Assembly: GCA_016208495.1 (NCBI GenBank)
Contig: JACQXX010000088.1
Coordinates: 16,471-80,470, forward strand
DNA: 64,000 nucleotides
Origin: Acidobacteriota bacterium
GTDB lineage: Bacteria > Acidobacteriota > Blastocatellia > Chloracidobacteriales > Chloracidobacteriaceae
Reading direction: 5' to 3'
Under the pieces are notes generated by a model that made no database searches, had not been told where the DNA came from, and worked only from the letters and a program-made list of their open reading frames with translations. The stretch's first letter is position 1. The number at the start of each line of letters is the position of its first letter. The position numbers were made by a program, and so were the translations under genes. Of this stretch, positions 16,975-24,509 are shown one piece after another.

Positions 16975-18408
16975 TTATGAAGGTGTCGAGACAATCGGCA
17001 ACGTCACGCGAAAGATGGTGCCGACGTTTTTCTGACTGGTTACCGTGATGTGTCCGGTGTGCATCTGCACCAGTTGTTTAACAATGGCCAGCCCAAGACC
17101 GGCACCCCCTTGCGCACGGGCGCGCGCCGGGTCAGCCCGGTAAAACCGATCAAAAATAAAGGGAAGGTGTTCAGATTCAATACCTTCCCCGGAATCAGCC
17201 ACCTGAAGTTCAACCTGGTTTCCGTTTTTTGAGGCCCCAATGCAAATCGTCCCACCCGTCGGTGTATGTTGGAGCGCGTTCACCAGCAAGTTGCGCAGAA
17301 TCTGGCTGACCCGTTTGGCATCAGCCCAAACCGCAGGCAGGTCAGGCGGCACATTCGAAGAAATTGTAATCCTTCTGGCCGTGGTTTGTGGGGAAAGTGA
17401 AACCAGTGCCTGTTCGATCAAAATTTGAAGCTCAACTTCGGCAAAGGTCAATTTGATCTGATTGGCTTCAGCCAGCGCCAGGTCCTGTAAATCATTGACA
17501 AGCTGGCTGAGCAGCAGCACTTCTTCGTGAAGCGATGCCACCACTTGAGCATCAGCCGAGAGCAACCCATCCTGAATGGCTTCAAGCTGGCAGCGGATAT
17601 TGGTGAGCGGAGTGCGGAGTTCGTGGGCAACATCATTGACCAGTGTTCGCCGGAGTTGTTCGGATCGGGCAACAGAATCAGCCATTCGGTTGAAGGCCGT
17701 GGCAAGCTGGCCGATTTCACCAGATGAATGGATTGTCACGCGTTGCGCCAGGTCGCCTTGCTCCATGCGGTGCGCAGCGGCGGTCAACGCCTCAACCGGC
17801 CCCACGATTCGGCGGGAGACAATCGCGGTTGCCACCAGGGCCAGGAGTCCAATGCCACTCACCGCCCAAAACAGTGAACGATTGACTGCTGCCACGCGGG
17901 TTCGAGGCGGGATGGGTTCTGCTTCAGGGCGTGGCAGGAGAAAGAACATCCCGAGCCGTTTCCCCGTGGCATCAACCAAAACGGTACGTGGCGGGCGAAT
18001 CAGAACCTGTTCATTGGCAATCACTTCGCGCCTGACTGCCCCTGGGAGTTCTTCAATGATCTGCACCACCAGTTTGTCGGGTTCGGGAAACGTGATGCGT
18101 GCCTGGGTCAACACTGGCACCGAAGCCGCAATCACCTGATTTTCAGTATTTACCAGCAATCCGTCCCGCTCTGTTACCTGGGCAATGTGCTGCAGAAGCG
18201 GGGTGATGTGATCCCACGACTGGTGTTTTTGAAAATGCTCAAGGAGTTGCACCCGATAGGGTTCCAGATTGAGTGGTTCCAGGCTGGTCACCACCTTGTT
18301 TAATTCAATAGAGGTAATCTGACTCGACGCAAACCCAACCGCCAGCACTGCCACCACGGAAATCGCCACCGTCATCAAAAATAAGCGCCAACGCAGACTA
18401 TGGATCAT
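16975..18408 (-). CDS. sensor histidine kinase
   Basis: A 477-residue membrane kinase. Segments: TM1 at about 8-28 (LFLMTVAISVVAVLAVGFA), an extracytoplasmic sensor of about 125 residues, TM2 at about 172-192, a HAMP linker (VEALTAAAHRMEQGDLAQRV), the HisKA H-box DVAHELRTPLTNIR (phospho-acceptor His), and a HATPase domain with NLLVNALQHTP (N), DSGEGIE (G1), FDRFYR (F) and GGAGLGLAIVKQLV (G2). It overlaps the upstream response-regulator gene by 4 bp (18405-18408), so the two are translationally coupled. The signal is unknown; the layout matches BaeS/PhoR-type envelope sensors. Confidence 0.93.
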   Translation of the reverse strand: MIHSLRWRLFLMTVAISVVAVLAVGFASSQITSIELNKVVTSLEPLNLEPYRVQLLEHFQKHQSWDHITPLLQHIAQVTERDGLLVNTENQVIAASVPVLTQARITFPEPDKLVVQIIEELPGAVRREVIANEQVLIRPPRTVLVDATGKRLGMFFLLPRPEAEPIPPRTRVAAVNRSLFWAVSGIGLLALVATAIVSRRIVGPVEALTAAAHRMEQGDLAQRVTIHSSGEIGQLATAFNRMADSVARSEQLRRTLVNDVAHELRTPLTNIRCQLEAIQDGLLSADAQVVASLHEEVLLLSQLVNDLQDLALAEANQIKLTFAEVELQILIEQALVSLSPQTTARRITISSNVPPDLPAVWADAKRVSQILRNLLVNALQHTPTGGTICIGASKNGNQVELQVADSGEGIESEHLPFIFDRFYRADPARARAQGGAGLGLAIVKQLVQMHTGHITVTSQKNVGTIFRVTLPIVSTPS

Positions 18409-19100
18409 GGTTTTGCTTCGGAGAGGGAATAGCCGATTCCGTAAACCGTCACAATCAACGGCGGCTTCCCGGTGGGTCGGGTCATTTTTTTGCGGAGATT
18501 CATCACGTGCGCATCAACCGTGCGTTCCTGGCCTTCAAAATCCCAGCCAAATGCCCGTTCAACCAGTTCCTGGCGTGAAAAAACACGTCCCGGCGCCCGA
18601 ACAAACGTTTCCAGAATCTTGAACTCAGTTGGTGTGAGCGGGATTTCCTGCCCGTCGAGCCAGACATCGTGCCGTGCGGTATCGAGCAGCAGTCCGTTGA
18701 ATTGCAACACGGATGGGCGCGGATCAAGTGGTTGAATCGTCCGTCTGAGCACGGCGCGGACGCGGGCCACTAACTCGCGTGGACTAAAAGGCTTGGCAAT
18801 ATAATCATCTGCTCCCAGATCAAGCCCGTGCAGGGTATCGGCTTCGGTTGTCCGGGCGGTCAGCATCACAATCGGCACGGTGGATTCAGCTCGCAAGATC
18901 CGACACACCGCCATTCCATCCAGCTCGGGCAACATCAAGTCGAGTACAATCAAATCTGGATGCGCCGTCCGGGCAAGTTCCAGTGCTTCGCGACCCGTGC
19001 GGGCAATCAAGACATGAAACCCGTTGTGCTCCAGGTAAAGCTGGATGGATGCGACGGTTTTGGGTTCATCATCAACGATGAGAATGGTGCGGTCAGGCAT
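18405..19100 (-). CDS. OmpR/PhoB-family response regulator
   Basis: 231 residues. The receiver domain has Asp10-Asp11, the phospho-acceptor Asp54 (IVLDLMLPELDG), Thr in VMLTARTTE and Lys in YIAKPFSPRE. The C-terminal winged helix (about 135-228) shows LTPTEFKILETFVRAPGRVFSRQELVERAFG and RTVDAHVMNLRKKM. It is the partner of the histidine kinase that overlaps its 3' end by 4 bp. A GGGTTCA array starts about 25 bp upstream of the ATG on the other strand; no Shine-Dalgarno sequence is visible. Confidence 0.95.
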   Translation of the reverse strand: MPDRTILIVDDEPKTVASIQLYLEHNGFHVLIARTGREALELARTAHPDLIVLDLMLPELDGMAVCRILRAESTVPIVMLTARTTEADTLHGLDLGADDYIAKPFSPRELVARVRAVLRRTIQPLDPRPSVLQFNGLLLDTARHDVWLDGQEIPLTPTEFKILETFVRAPGRVFSRQELVERAFGWDFEGQERTVDAHVMNLRKKMTRPTGKPPLIVTVYGIGYSLSEAKP

Positions 19101-19105
19101 AAGAG

Positions 19106-19262
19106 CAGGGGTCAGGGTTTAGGAGTCAGGGTTCAGGGTTCAGGGTTCAGGGTTCAGGGTTCAGGGTTCAGGGTTCAGGGTTCAGGGTTCAGGGTTCAGG
19201 GTTCAGGGTTCAGGGTTCAGGGTTTCGAATTTTTGTCCTTTTTGTCCTTGTCGTCCTTTTCT
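19106..19262 (+). repeat. GGGTTCA tandem array (about 13 copies) with TTTTTGTCC tail
   Basis: From 19127 to 19222 the 7-mer GGGTTCA repeats about 13 times without interruption, preceded by degenerate GGGGTCA units. It is followed by TTTCGAATTTTTGTCC, TTTTTGTCC and TTGTCGTCC. Runs of GGG every seven bases satisfy the simple G-quadruplex pattern on the plus strand. The same block, inverted, ends at 48430. Confidence 0.9.
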
Positions 19263-19351
19263 TATCGAGAGCCCAGAACTCAAATTTAAAAGTCAGTCTA
19301 GCGGGAATTGTGAAGAACCTGTGAAGACCCGTTTTTGAGCGGAAACAAAAA

Positions 19352-19436
19352 TTCACCACAGAGGACACAGAGGACACAGAGGAATTGACCAATTCTTTGA
19401 TCTTCCTCTGTGTTCCTCTGTGTCCTCTGTGGTGAA
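19352..19436. repeat. long inverted repeat built from CACAGAGGA units (probable terminator)
   Basis: Left arm 19352-19384 and right arm 19403-19436 are complementary over 33 bp apart from one inserted base, with an 18-bp loop. Both consist of CACAGAGGA units ending in CACCACAGAGG. Read on the minus strand, the hairpin lies 17 bp after the stop of the deaminase-like gene and is followed by GAATTTTTG, so it may act as its terminator. Similar CACAGAGG strings are known dispersed repeats in several phyla. Confidence 0.85.
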
Positions 19437-19452
19437 AAAAGTAGTTGCCAAA

Positions 19453-20781
19453 TTAAGCAATTCCGGCGCGCACGAGCAGCGATTCAAATTCACGCTGTAC
19501 ATCACGCAACACGCTTTCTTCACTCAGGGTTTTGAGTTCGCGACCGCGCATGACAATTTGTCCGTCAATAATTGTGTCGCGAACGTCACTGGCATTGGCT
19601 GAATACACCAGCGAGGAAACCGGGTCTGGATGCGGCGCCGCGTGGAGTGTATTGAGGTTGACAATCACAACGTCCGCCCGTTTGCCGACTTCGAGGCTGC
19701 CCAGGTCATCTTCCTGACCAATTGCCCGGGCGCCTTCCCAGGTCGCCATCCGGAAGGCTTCGGCGGCAGCCAGATGGCGCGAACCCTTGCGCATTTTCTG
19801 CAAAATCGCGGCCAGTCGCATTTCAGTGAAGGCATCGAGGCGGTTATTGCAGGGCGCTCCGTCAGCGCCAATCGAGACCCGAATACCGCGTTCGTGCATT
19901 TCGACAATCGGGGCCACGCCTGAACCAAGTTTCAGATTTGACGATGGACAATGCAGCACGTGGGTCTGTGTACGGGCGAGGATGTCGAGTTCCGAGTCAT
20001 CCAGCCAGACACAGTGAGCCAACCCAACGTGAGTGCCAGTCAGCCCGACACTATCAAGATAGGCAATGTTGCGTTGACCGGTTTCAGAATACACGAGGGC
20101 GACTTCGTCACGATTTTCCGAAGCGTGGGTATGGATAATCAAATTTCGTTCGCGCGCCAGTTTCCCGACTTCACGCAGCAGCCCATCGGTGCACGAAACC
20201 GCAAATCGTGGGGCAAAGCACATCCGGACCCGTCCATCATCGCGTCCGTGCCATTTTTCAATCAGACGGATTGATTCTGCGATTGAAGCATCGGTTTTCT
20301 CCTGAAGCCCAACCGGGACCTCCGTTCCCTTATCCATCATGCACTTGCCAACGACGGCCCGAAAGCCACTTTCTTCAACCACTTGCAAGGCAGCTTCGGT
20401 GTGGTTCACGGTTTCCATCGTCAAGGCGGCGGTGGTGCCACCCCGGATCATCTCCGCAATCGAGAGTTGGGCTGAAGCCCGGAGGCTTTCCGGTGTATGT
20501 GAGGCTTCCATCGGCCAGATTCGCAATTTCAACCAATCCAGCAACTCCAAATCATCTGCCGAACCACGAAATAAGGTCTGACACAGGTGAATGTGAGATT
20601 GAATAAACCCTGGCATCACCACACAACCCGTGGCATCAATTGTCTCGTCTGCCGTTTCCGGAACGGTGCCGATATGACTGATGCGGCGATCTATGATGTA
20701 CAAATCTCCTTTGATCACTTGATGTTGGGGGCCAGACGTGAGCAAGATGCCGTTGGTAATACGAATCGTTGAAGAAGCCAT
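19453..20781 (-). CDS. 5'-deoxyadenosine / SAH deaminase-like amidohydrolase (MtaD/DadD/TrzN type)
   Basis: A 442-residue metal-dependent deaminase or chlorohydrolase. Metal ligands are visible: HxH at His63/His65 (QSHIHLCQTLFRG), His in IIHTHASE, His in GLAHCVWL and Asp in SIGADGAPCNN. GKRADVVIVN and the end region are typical of the family. The QTLFRG sequence after HxH is shared with adenosyl-type deaminases that convert 5'-deoxyadenosine, methylthioadenosine or S-adenosylhomocysteine to inosine forms. The nearby SAM-cycle genes and radical-SAM enzyme make a nucleoside-salvage role plausible, but this is inference. AAAGGA precedes the ATG. Confidence 0.85.
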   Translation of the reverse strand: MASSTIRITNGILLTSGPQHQVIKGDLYIIDRRISHIGTVPETADETIDATGCVVMPGFIQSHIHLCQTLFRGSADDLELLDWLKLRIWPMEASHTPESLRASAQLSIAEMIRGGTTAALTMETVNHTEAALQVVEESGFRAVVGKCMMDKGTEVPVGLQEKTDASIAESIRLIEKWHGRDDGRVRMCFAPRFAVSCTDGLLREVGKLARERNLIIHTHASENRDEVALVYSETGQRNIAYLDSVGLTGTHVGLAHCVWLDDSELDILARTQTHVLHCPSSNLKLGSGVAPIVEMHERGIRVSIGADGAPCNNRLDAFTEMRLAAILQKMRKGSRHLAAAEAFRMATWEGARAIGQEDDLGSLEVGKRADVVIVNLNTLHAAPHPDPVSSLVYSANASDVRDTIIDGQIVMRGRELKTLSEESVLRDVQREFESLLVRAGIA

Positions 20782-20800
20782 GCGAAATATCCTTTGGAGG

Positions 20801-21031
20801 CAATCCGGGTTCCGGGTTCCGGGTTCCGGTTTTTTAAGATTTAGGGGGTGATTTCCCTGGTTTGGTATGAACGAACGTCAACTCTTGAAAACAAAAGATT
20901 TGATTGATCTCCGTTTTGTTTGACACAGTGAGAATGAGCAAAAGGTTCAATTCGAAGAACCCGGAACCCGGAACCCGGAACCCGGAACCCGGAACCCGGA
21001 ACCCGGAACCCGGAACCCGGAACCCGGAACC
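20801..21031. repeat. facing GGGTTCC arrays flanking a 120-bp core
   Basis: Three GGGTTCC units in plus orientation (about 20807-20830) face about ten units in minus orientation (20957-21031), around a core without genes. The second array begins at the premature TAG stop of the hydroxyacyl-CoA dehydrogenase gene. Its sense strand relative to that gene is G-rich (GGG every 7 nt). Confidence 0.88.
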
Positions 21032-21796
21032 CTATTTTGAATCCTGGAAGCCGTCATAGAGCACTTCCATAATCGCCAGACAGACATCCAGCCCGATAAA
21101 GTCGGCCAGGGTGAGTGGGCCCATGGGGTGATTCATCCCAAGCTTCATAATGCCATCAATCGCTTCTGGTGTGGCGACGCCTTCATAGAGCGCAAAAATT
21201 GCCTCGTTGATCATCGGCATCAGAATGCGGTTTGAAATAAATCCAGGTGAGTCCTGGCAGGAAATGGCGGTTTTGCCCATTTTGGCGCACAGGGCTGTGA
21301 CCTGGTCGTTGGTAGCGTCATCGGTGGCCAATCCACGGATAATTTCAACCAGCGTCATCACCGGCACCGGGTTCATAAAGTGCATTCCGATGACTTTCTC
21401 CGGGCGTTTGGTGGCGGCGCCAATCCGGGTAATGGCAATTGACGAGGTATTGCTGGCCAAAATCACGCCGGGTTGGGTTAATTCATCAAGCTGGGCAAAG
21501 AGTTTGGTTTTGACGTCAACATTTTCAACCACCGCTTCAACCACAAACTCAGCTTCAGCCAGAGCGGCCAGGTCAGTGACGGGTCGAATGCGAGCCAGGA
21601 TTTCCTGCTTGCCTTCGACGGTGAGACGTTCTTTTTTCACATCACGCTGCAGACTGGAATCAATCGCCGAAAGACCGCGATCCAGGTAAGCTTGCGCGAT
21701 GTCGTGCAAAATCACATTCATTCCGGCACGAGCCGCAACCTGGGCAATGCCGTTGCCCATGGTGCCCGCACCAATAACTGCAAATGTTTGAACCAT
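21032..21796 (-). CDS. 3-hydroxybutyryl-CoA dehydrogenase, C-terminus missing
   Basis: Oxidises or reduces 3-hydroxyacyl-CoA with NAD(P). From the ATG at 21796 (CAGGAG upstream) there are 254 residues; the longer open frame to 22066 overlaps the divergent neighbour and is not supported. Visible motifs: VIGAGTMGNGIAQVAA (Rossmann loop), FVVEAVVENVDVK, ASNTSSIAITRI, GMHFMNPVPVM with the catalytic His, and SPGFISNRILMPMINEA. The protein stops after EVLYDGFQDSK. Well-known homologues such as clostridial Hbd continue about 29 residues (YRPxPLL ... GRKTxxGFYDY). The stop TAG is formed at the edge of a GGGTTCC array, so the array has replaced the conserved end. Activity is uncertain. Confidence 0.9.
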   Translation of the reverse strand: MVQTFAVIGAGTMGNGIAQVAARAGMNVILHDIAQAYLDRGLSAIDSSLQRDVKKERLTVEGKQEILARIRPVTDLAALAEAEFVVEAVVENVDVKTKLFAQLDELTQPGVILASNTSSIAITRIGAATKRPEKVIGMHFMNPVPVMTLVEIIRGLATDDATNDQVTALCAKMGKTAISCQDSPGFISNRILMPMINEAIFALYEGVATPEAIDGIMKLGMNHPMGPLTLADFIGLDVCLAIMEVLYDGFQDSK

Positions 21797-21859
21797 AAAA
21801 GATGATGACTCCTGTGTGGATTCAGTATGAAAAGGGGCGCAAGTGTAGAAAAGAAGCCT

Positions 21860-22441
21860 ATGCTCATCAAGATGATTTCTTGTTTGGTTCCACGTGAACA
21901 AAGACGAGCTTTTGAACAAGCGCAGGAACGCTGGCGGGAACTGCAAACTGTACCGGGGTTTGGCGGCCAAATCGGCGGTTGGACTATGAGTTTGAAAACC
22001 CATGCCTGCATTCTGGCTTTTTGGAAAAGCCAGCCATTGTACCAGCAATTTATGGAACATGACCACGACCGAATTTTAGAAATCAGTGGTCAATCCGGCA
22101 CCTATCAGTCAATCACTATTCAATTTTTTGAGCAAAAATTCGACATTCCAGGTCGCCATGACTATATTCTCGCGGCGCTGACCGCAGGAAAGTGGCTGCA
22201 GATAACCAAATTGACAGTGGCTGATCTAGCTGTGACTCAATTTTCTGACTGGCGCCATGACCCGGATTTTCTGGCTGGAGTGGTCGGCTGTCGCTCAACC
22301 ACTGCTGAAGATTGGCTGGTGGCAACACTGTGGACCAAACCAGAACCTCCTGATGTGAACTGGAATCACTTACTTCCGTCCGAAACAACCACCATTGCCC
22401 TGGCGCCAAGCTGGCTGGTCATTCCAAAAGTTGAAGGATGA
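21860..22441 (+). CDS. YdbC-like / DUF4937 protein
   Basis: About 193 residues from MLIKMISCLVPREQ. An ATG eleven codons earlier is also possible and has GGA at a better distance. The N-terminal half resembles Bacillus YdbC (LIKxIxCxVPxEQRxxFxxAQExW, then GFxGQxGGW), a ferredoxin-like dimeric alpha-beta barrel relative. A second half repeats a related pattern (VADLAVTQFSDWRHDPDFLAGVVG). The function is not established. It is divergent from the dehydrogenase gene, with 63 bp between starts. After the stop come CACGAAAGACACGAAAAACACG repeat units. Confidence 0.7.
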   Translation: MLIKMISCLVPREQRRAFEQAQERWRELQTVPGFGGQIGGWTMSLKTHACILAFWKSQPLYQQFMEHDHDRILEISGQSGTYQSITIQFFEQKFDIPGRHDYILAALTAGKWLQITKLTVADLAVTQFSDWRHDPDFLAGVVGCRSTTAEDWLVATLWTKPEPPDVNWNHLLPSETTTIALAPSWLVIPKVEG

Positions 22442-22454
22442 ACATTCCAGGATA

Positions 22455-22727
22455 TTTTTAACCACGAAAGACACGAAAAACACGAAAAAAATCAAACACT
22501 TACAACATCCAAAATCAAAGGACGGAAGGGACGGAAAGGACGAGAAGGACGGGGCGGAATCACGGCTCAACGAGATTCCTGGTGCGAGTCGTATCCCGAA
22601 CTGGTCGGCACTGATCTTTTGGCAAGGCAATGCTATTTGGTGCGAAATTCAGGTCCTTCGCATCACTAACCACTAACCACTTTTTTCATTCTCAGTTCTT
22701 GATTCTCAATTCTTCATTCTTGCATTC
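22455..22727. repeat. repeat-rich gap: CACGAAAAA, GGACGGAAG, CACTAACC and CATTCTTC units
   Basis: Four families follow one another: CCACGAAAGACACGAAAAACACG (22458-22490), AAAGGACGGAAGGGACGGAAAGG (22515-22555), CACTAACCACTAACC (22668-22683) and TTTTCATTCTCAGTTCTTGATTC (22682-22727). The last two in the same order occur next to the MarR start. Between them 22560-22665 holds no gene I can support. Confidence 0.8.
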
Positions 22728-22774
22728 AGAGGTGGGTTATCTACGAGAAGTTAAAAACAACCGCCAAGCACACT

Positions 22775-24259
22775 TTGATTTTTGGCGTCGGAGGCATCGT
22801 CAACCGGGCATTGGGCTTTTTGTTGTTGCCGCTCTATTTGACTGAAATTCGCACCCGCGAATATGGCGTGTTGAATTTAATGATGATTGTCCTGCAGATG
22901 GTGAATCTGGTGCTGGCGCTTGGGTTGGGGAATGCATTGATGCGTTCCTACTACGATTTTGAAGAAAGTGAGCGCCCACTGATCACAGCCACTGCGTTCT
23001 TTTTTCTGCTCATTCTGTGTCTGGTGGTGCTGACACCCATGTTTTTCCTGGCACCGCAGTGGGCGGCACTGGTGCTGCAAGATCGGTCAGGACGCTTTGT
23101 CCCGCATTTTCAACTGTTGTTTGTGATTGCGTTCTTCCAGATTTTGAAGCTGATTCCAGACGCGGTGCTTCGGATCAAAATGGAATCAATCCGCTATACC
23201 TCAACCGTCACGGTCGCATTTTTGCTCCAGCTTTTGACGATTATTTACTTTGTCAAAATTGAACAGATCGGCATTTACGGCATCTTGATTGGAACGCTGG
23301 TCGGCTCAGTCGGGGAAACCCTGGGGCTGTTTTACTGGATGCGATATGACTTGAAATGGGGCTTTCACTGGGCAGAACTCAAACGAATGCTTGGCTTTGG
23401 CAGTCCGTTGATTTTCGGGCGGTTATCGGCAATGAGTCTGCAGTCAATTGACCGATTTTTGCTCCAGATCTTTGCCACGACGCCCAATGCCGGCCAGCGT
23501 GAAATCGGTCTGTACGGAATGGCAAACAATGTTTCTGGTGCCATCACAATGCTGGTCACGACGCCATTTGGGGCAGTGTGGCCTTCAATGCAGGTTTCGG
23601 TGATGAAAGATCCGGATGCGCCGGAGTACTACGCCCGGATTTTGACTTATGTGCTCTACATTGCGAGCGTTCTGGCATTGGGCGCCGCCTGTGTGACTGG
23701 CGACATCTTCCGCTATTTTGGCTCTTATGTCGAATCAGCCTCAGTCGTTCCCATGCTGGCCATGGCTGCTGTGCTGGATGCTGCCAGTCAGGTGCTCAGC
23801 GTCGGCATTAATATCAAGCGTAAAACATTTGTGAATCCAATGATTTACATTTCAGCAGCGCTGGTCAATATTCTGCTGAATTTGTATTTTATTCCCCACC
23901 ATGGAATGCGCGGCGCCGCGTTTACCACGGTGGTTGGCTTTGTCGTGCTGTGCTTTTTGCGCGGCTATGTCTCACACGCCTACTTGCCGGTGCCGTATGA
24001 ATGGAAACGCCTGATTCACTTATTTCTGATCAGCATTGGCTTGTACTGGGCCAGTACCTTCATTGTGACTGGTCGAACCGTGGTTGATTTTATGTTACAT
24101 ACTTTGGTGGCGCTCAGTTTGCCGCTTTGCCTGTGGCTGACCGGCTTTCACGATGAAAAAGAAGAGCGAAAACTTCGTGAATATTGGGCTCGTTTCCGAC
24201 ACCAACCCGAAGCTGTGGATTCTGAGCGAAGTAGCGAACCAAAAGCGAGTAGCGAGTAG
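22775..24259 (+). CDS. polysaccharide flippase (Wzx/MVF superfamily)
   Basis: About 494 residues with 12-14 hydrophobic segments. The opening GVGGIVNRALGFLLLPLYL is typical of O-antigen/teichoic-acid flippases, which move lipid-linked sugars across the inner membrane. The start is unclear: TTG at 22775 is the only common start codon in frame, but family N-termini need residues encoded upstream (IYEKLKTTAKHT). An AGAGGTGG motif lies just before ATC at 22739, which might initiate. The C-terminus (EPKASSE) and stop TAG fall inside an AGCGAGT repeat. No glycosyltransferase genes flank it. Confidence 0.85.
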   Translation: MIFGVGGIVNRALGFLLLPLYLTEIRTREYGVLNLMMIVLQMVNLVLALGLGNALMRSYYDFEESERPLITATAFFFLLILCLVVLTPMFFLAPQWAALVLQDRSGRFVPHFQLLFVIAFFQILKLIPDAVLRIKMESIRYTSTVTVAFLLQLLTIIYFVKIEQIGIYGILIGTLVGSVGETLGLFYWMRYDLKWGFHWAELKRMLGFGSPLIFGRLSAMSLQSIDRFLLQIFATTPNAGQREIGLYGMANNVSGAITMLVTTPFGAVWPSMQVSVMKDPDAPEYYARILTYVLYIASVLALGAACVTGDIFRYFGSYVESASVVPMLAMAAVLDAASQVLSVGINIKRKTFVNPMIYISAALVNILLNLYFIPHHGMRGAAFTTVVGFVVLCFLRGYVSHAYLPVPYEWKRLIHLFLISIGLYWASTFIVTGRTVVDFMLHTLVALSLPLCLWLTGFHDEKEERKLREYWARFRHQPEAVDSERSSEPKASSE

Positions 24260-24390
24260 CGAGTAGCAAGTAGTCAATCCAGGGAAAAAGCGAAGTAGCA
24301 AAATCACCCAGTCACCCAGTCACTCAGTCCCCTTGTCCCCTTGTCACCCAGTCACCTTGTCATCTTGTCATCCCATCACCTTGTCACTCT
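24246..24390. repeat. AGCGAGT array followed by CACCTTGTCAC / CACCCAGTCAC array
   Basis: Three to four AGCGAGT units carry the flippase stop codon. After 24303 come CACCCAGT, CCCCTTGT and CACCTTGT units (TGACAAGG family read on the minus strand) up to 24388. Here the TGACAAGG orientation is antisense to the preceding gene, unlike most other sites. Confidence 0.8.
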
Positions 24391-24509
24391 GGCATTCCAC
24401 GTGCACAAAGCCGCTTCAGACGAGTCGAACATTGAAAAACTCAATTCAATGTTGAATTTAACTTTAATTGCATTGGTCTGAATGCTTTCAATACACGATG
24501 GAGGTCGGA

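Noticed and set aside
21797..22066. N-terminal extension of the hydroxyacyl-CoA dehydrogenase
   Set aside because: Overlaps the divergent YdbC-like gene and precedes the normal Rossmann start MVQTFAVIGAGTMG, which has its own ribosome site.
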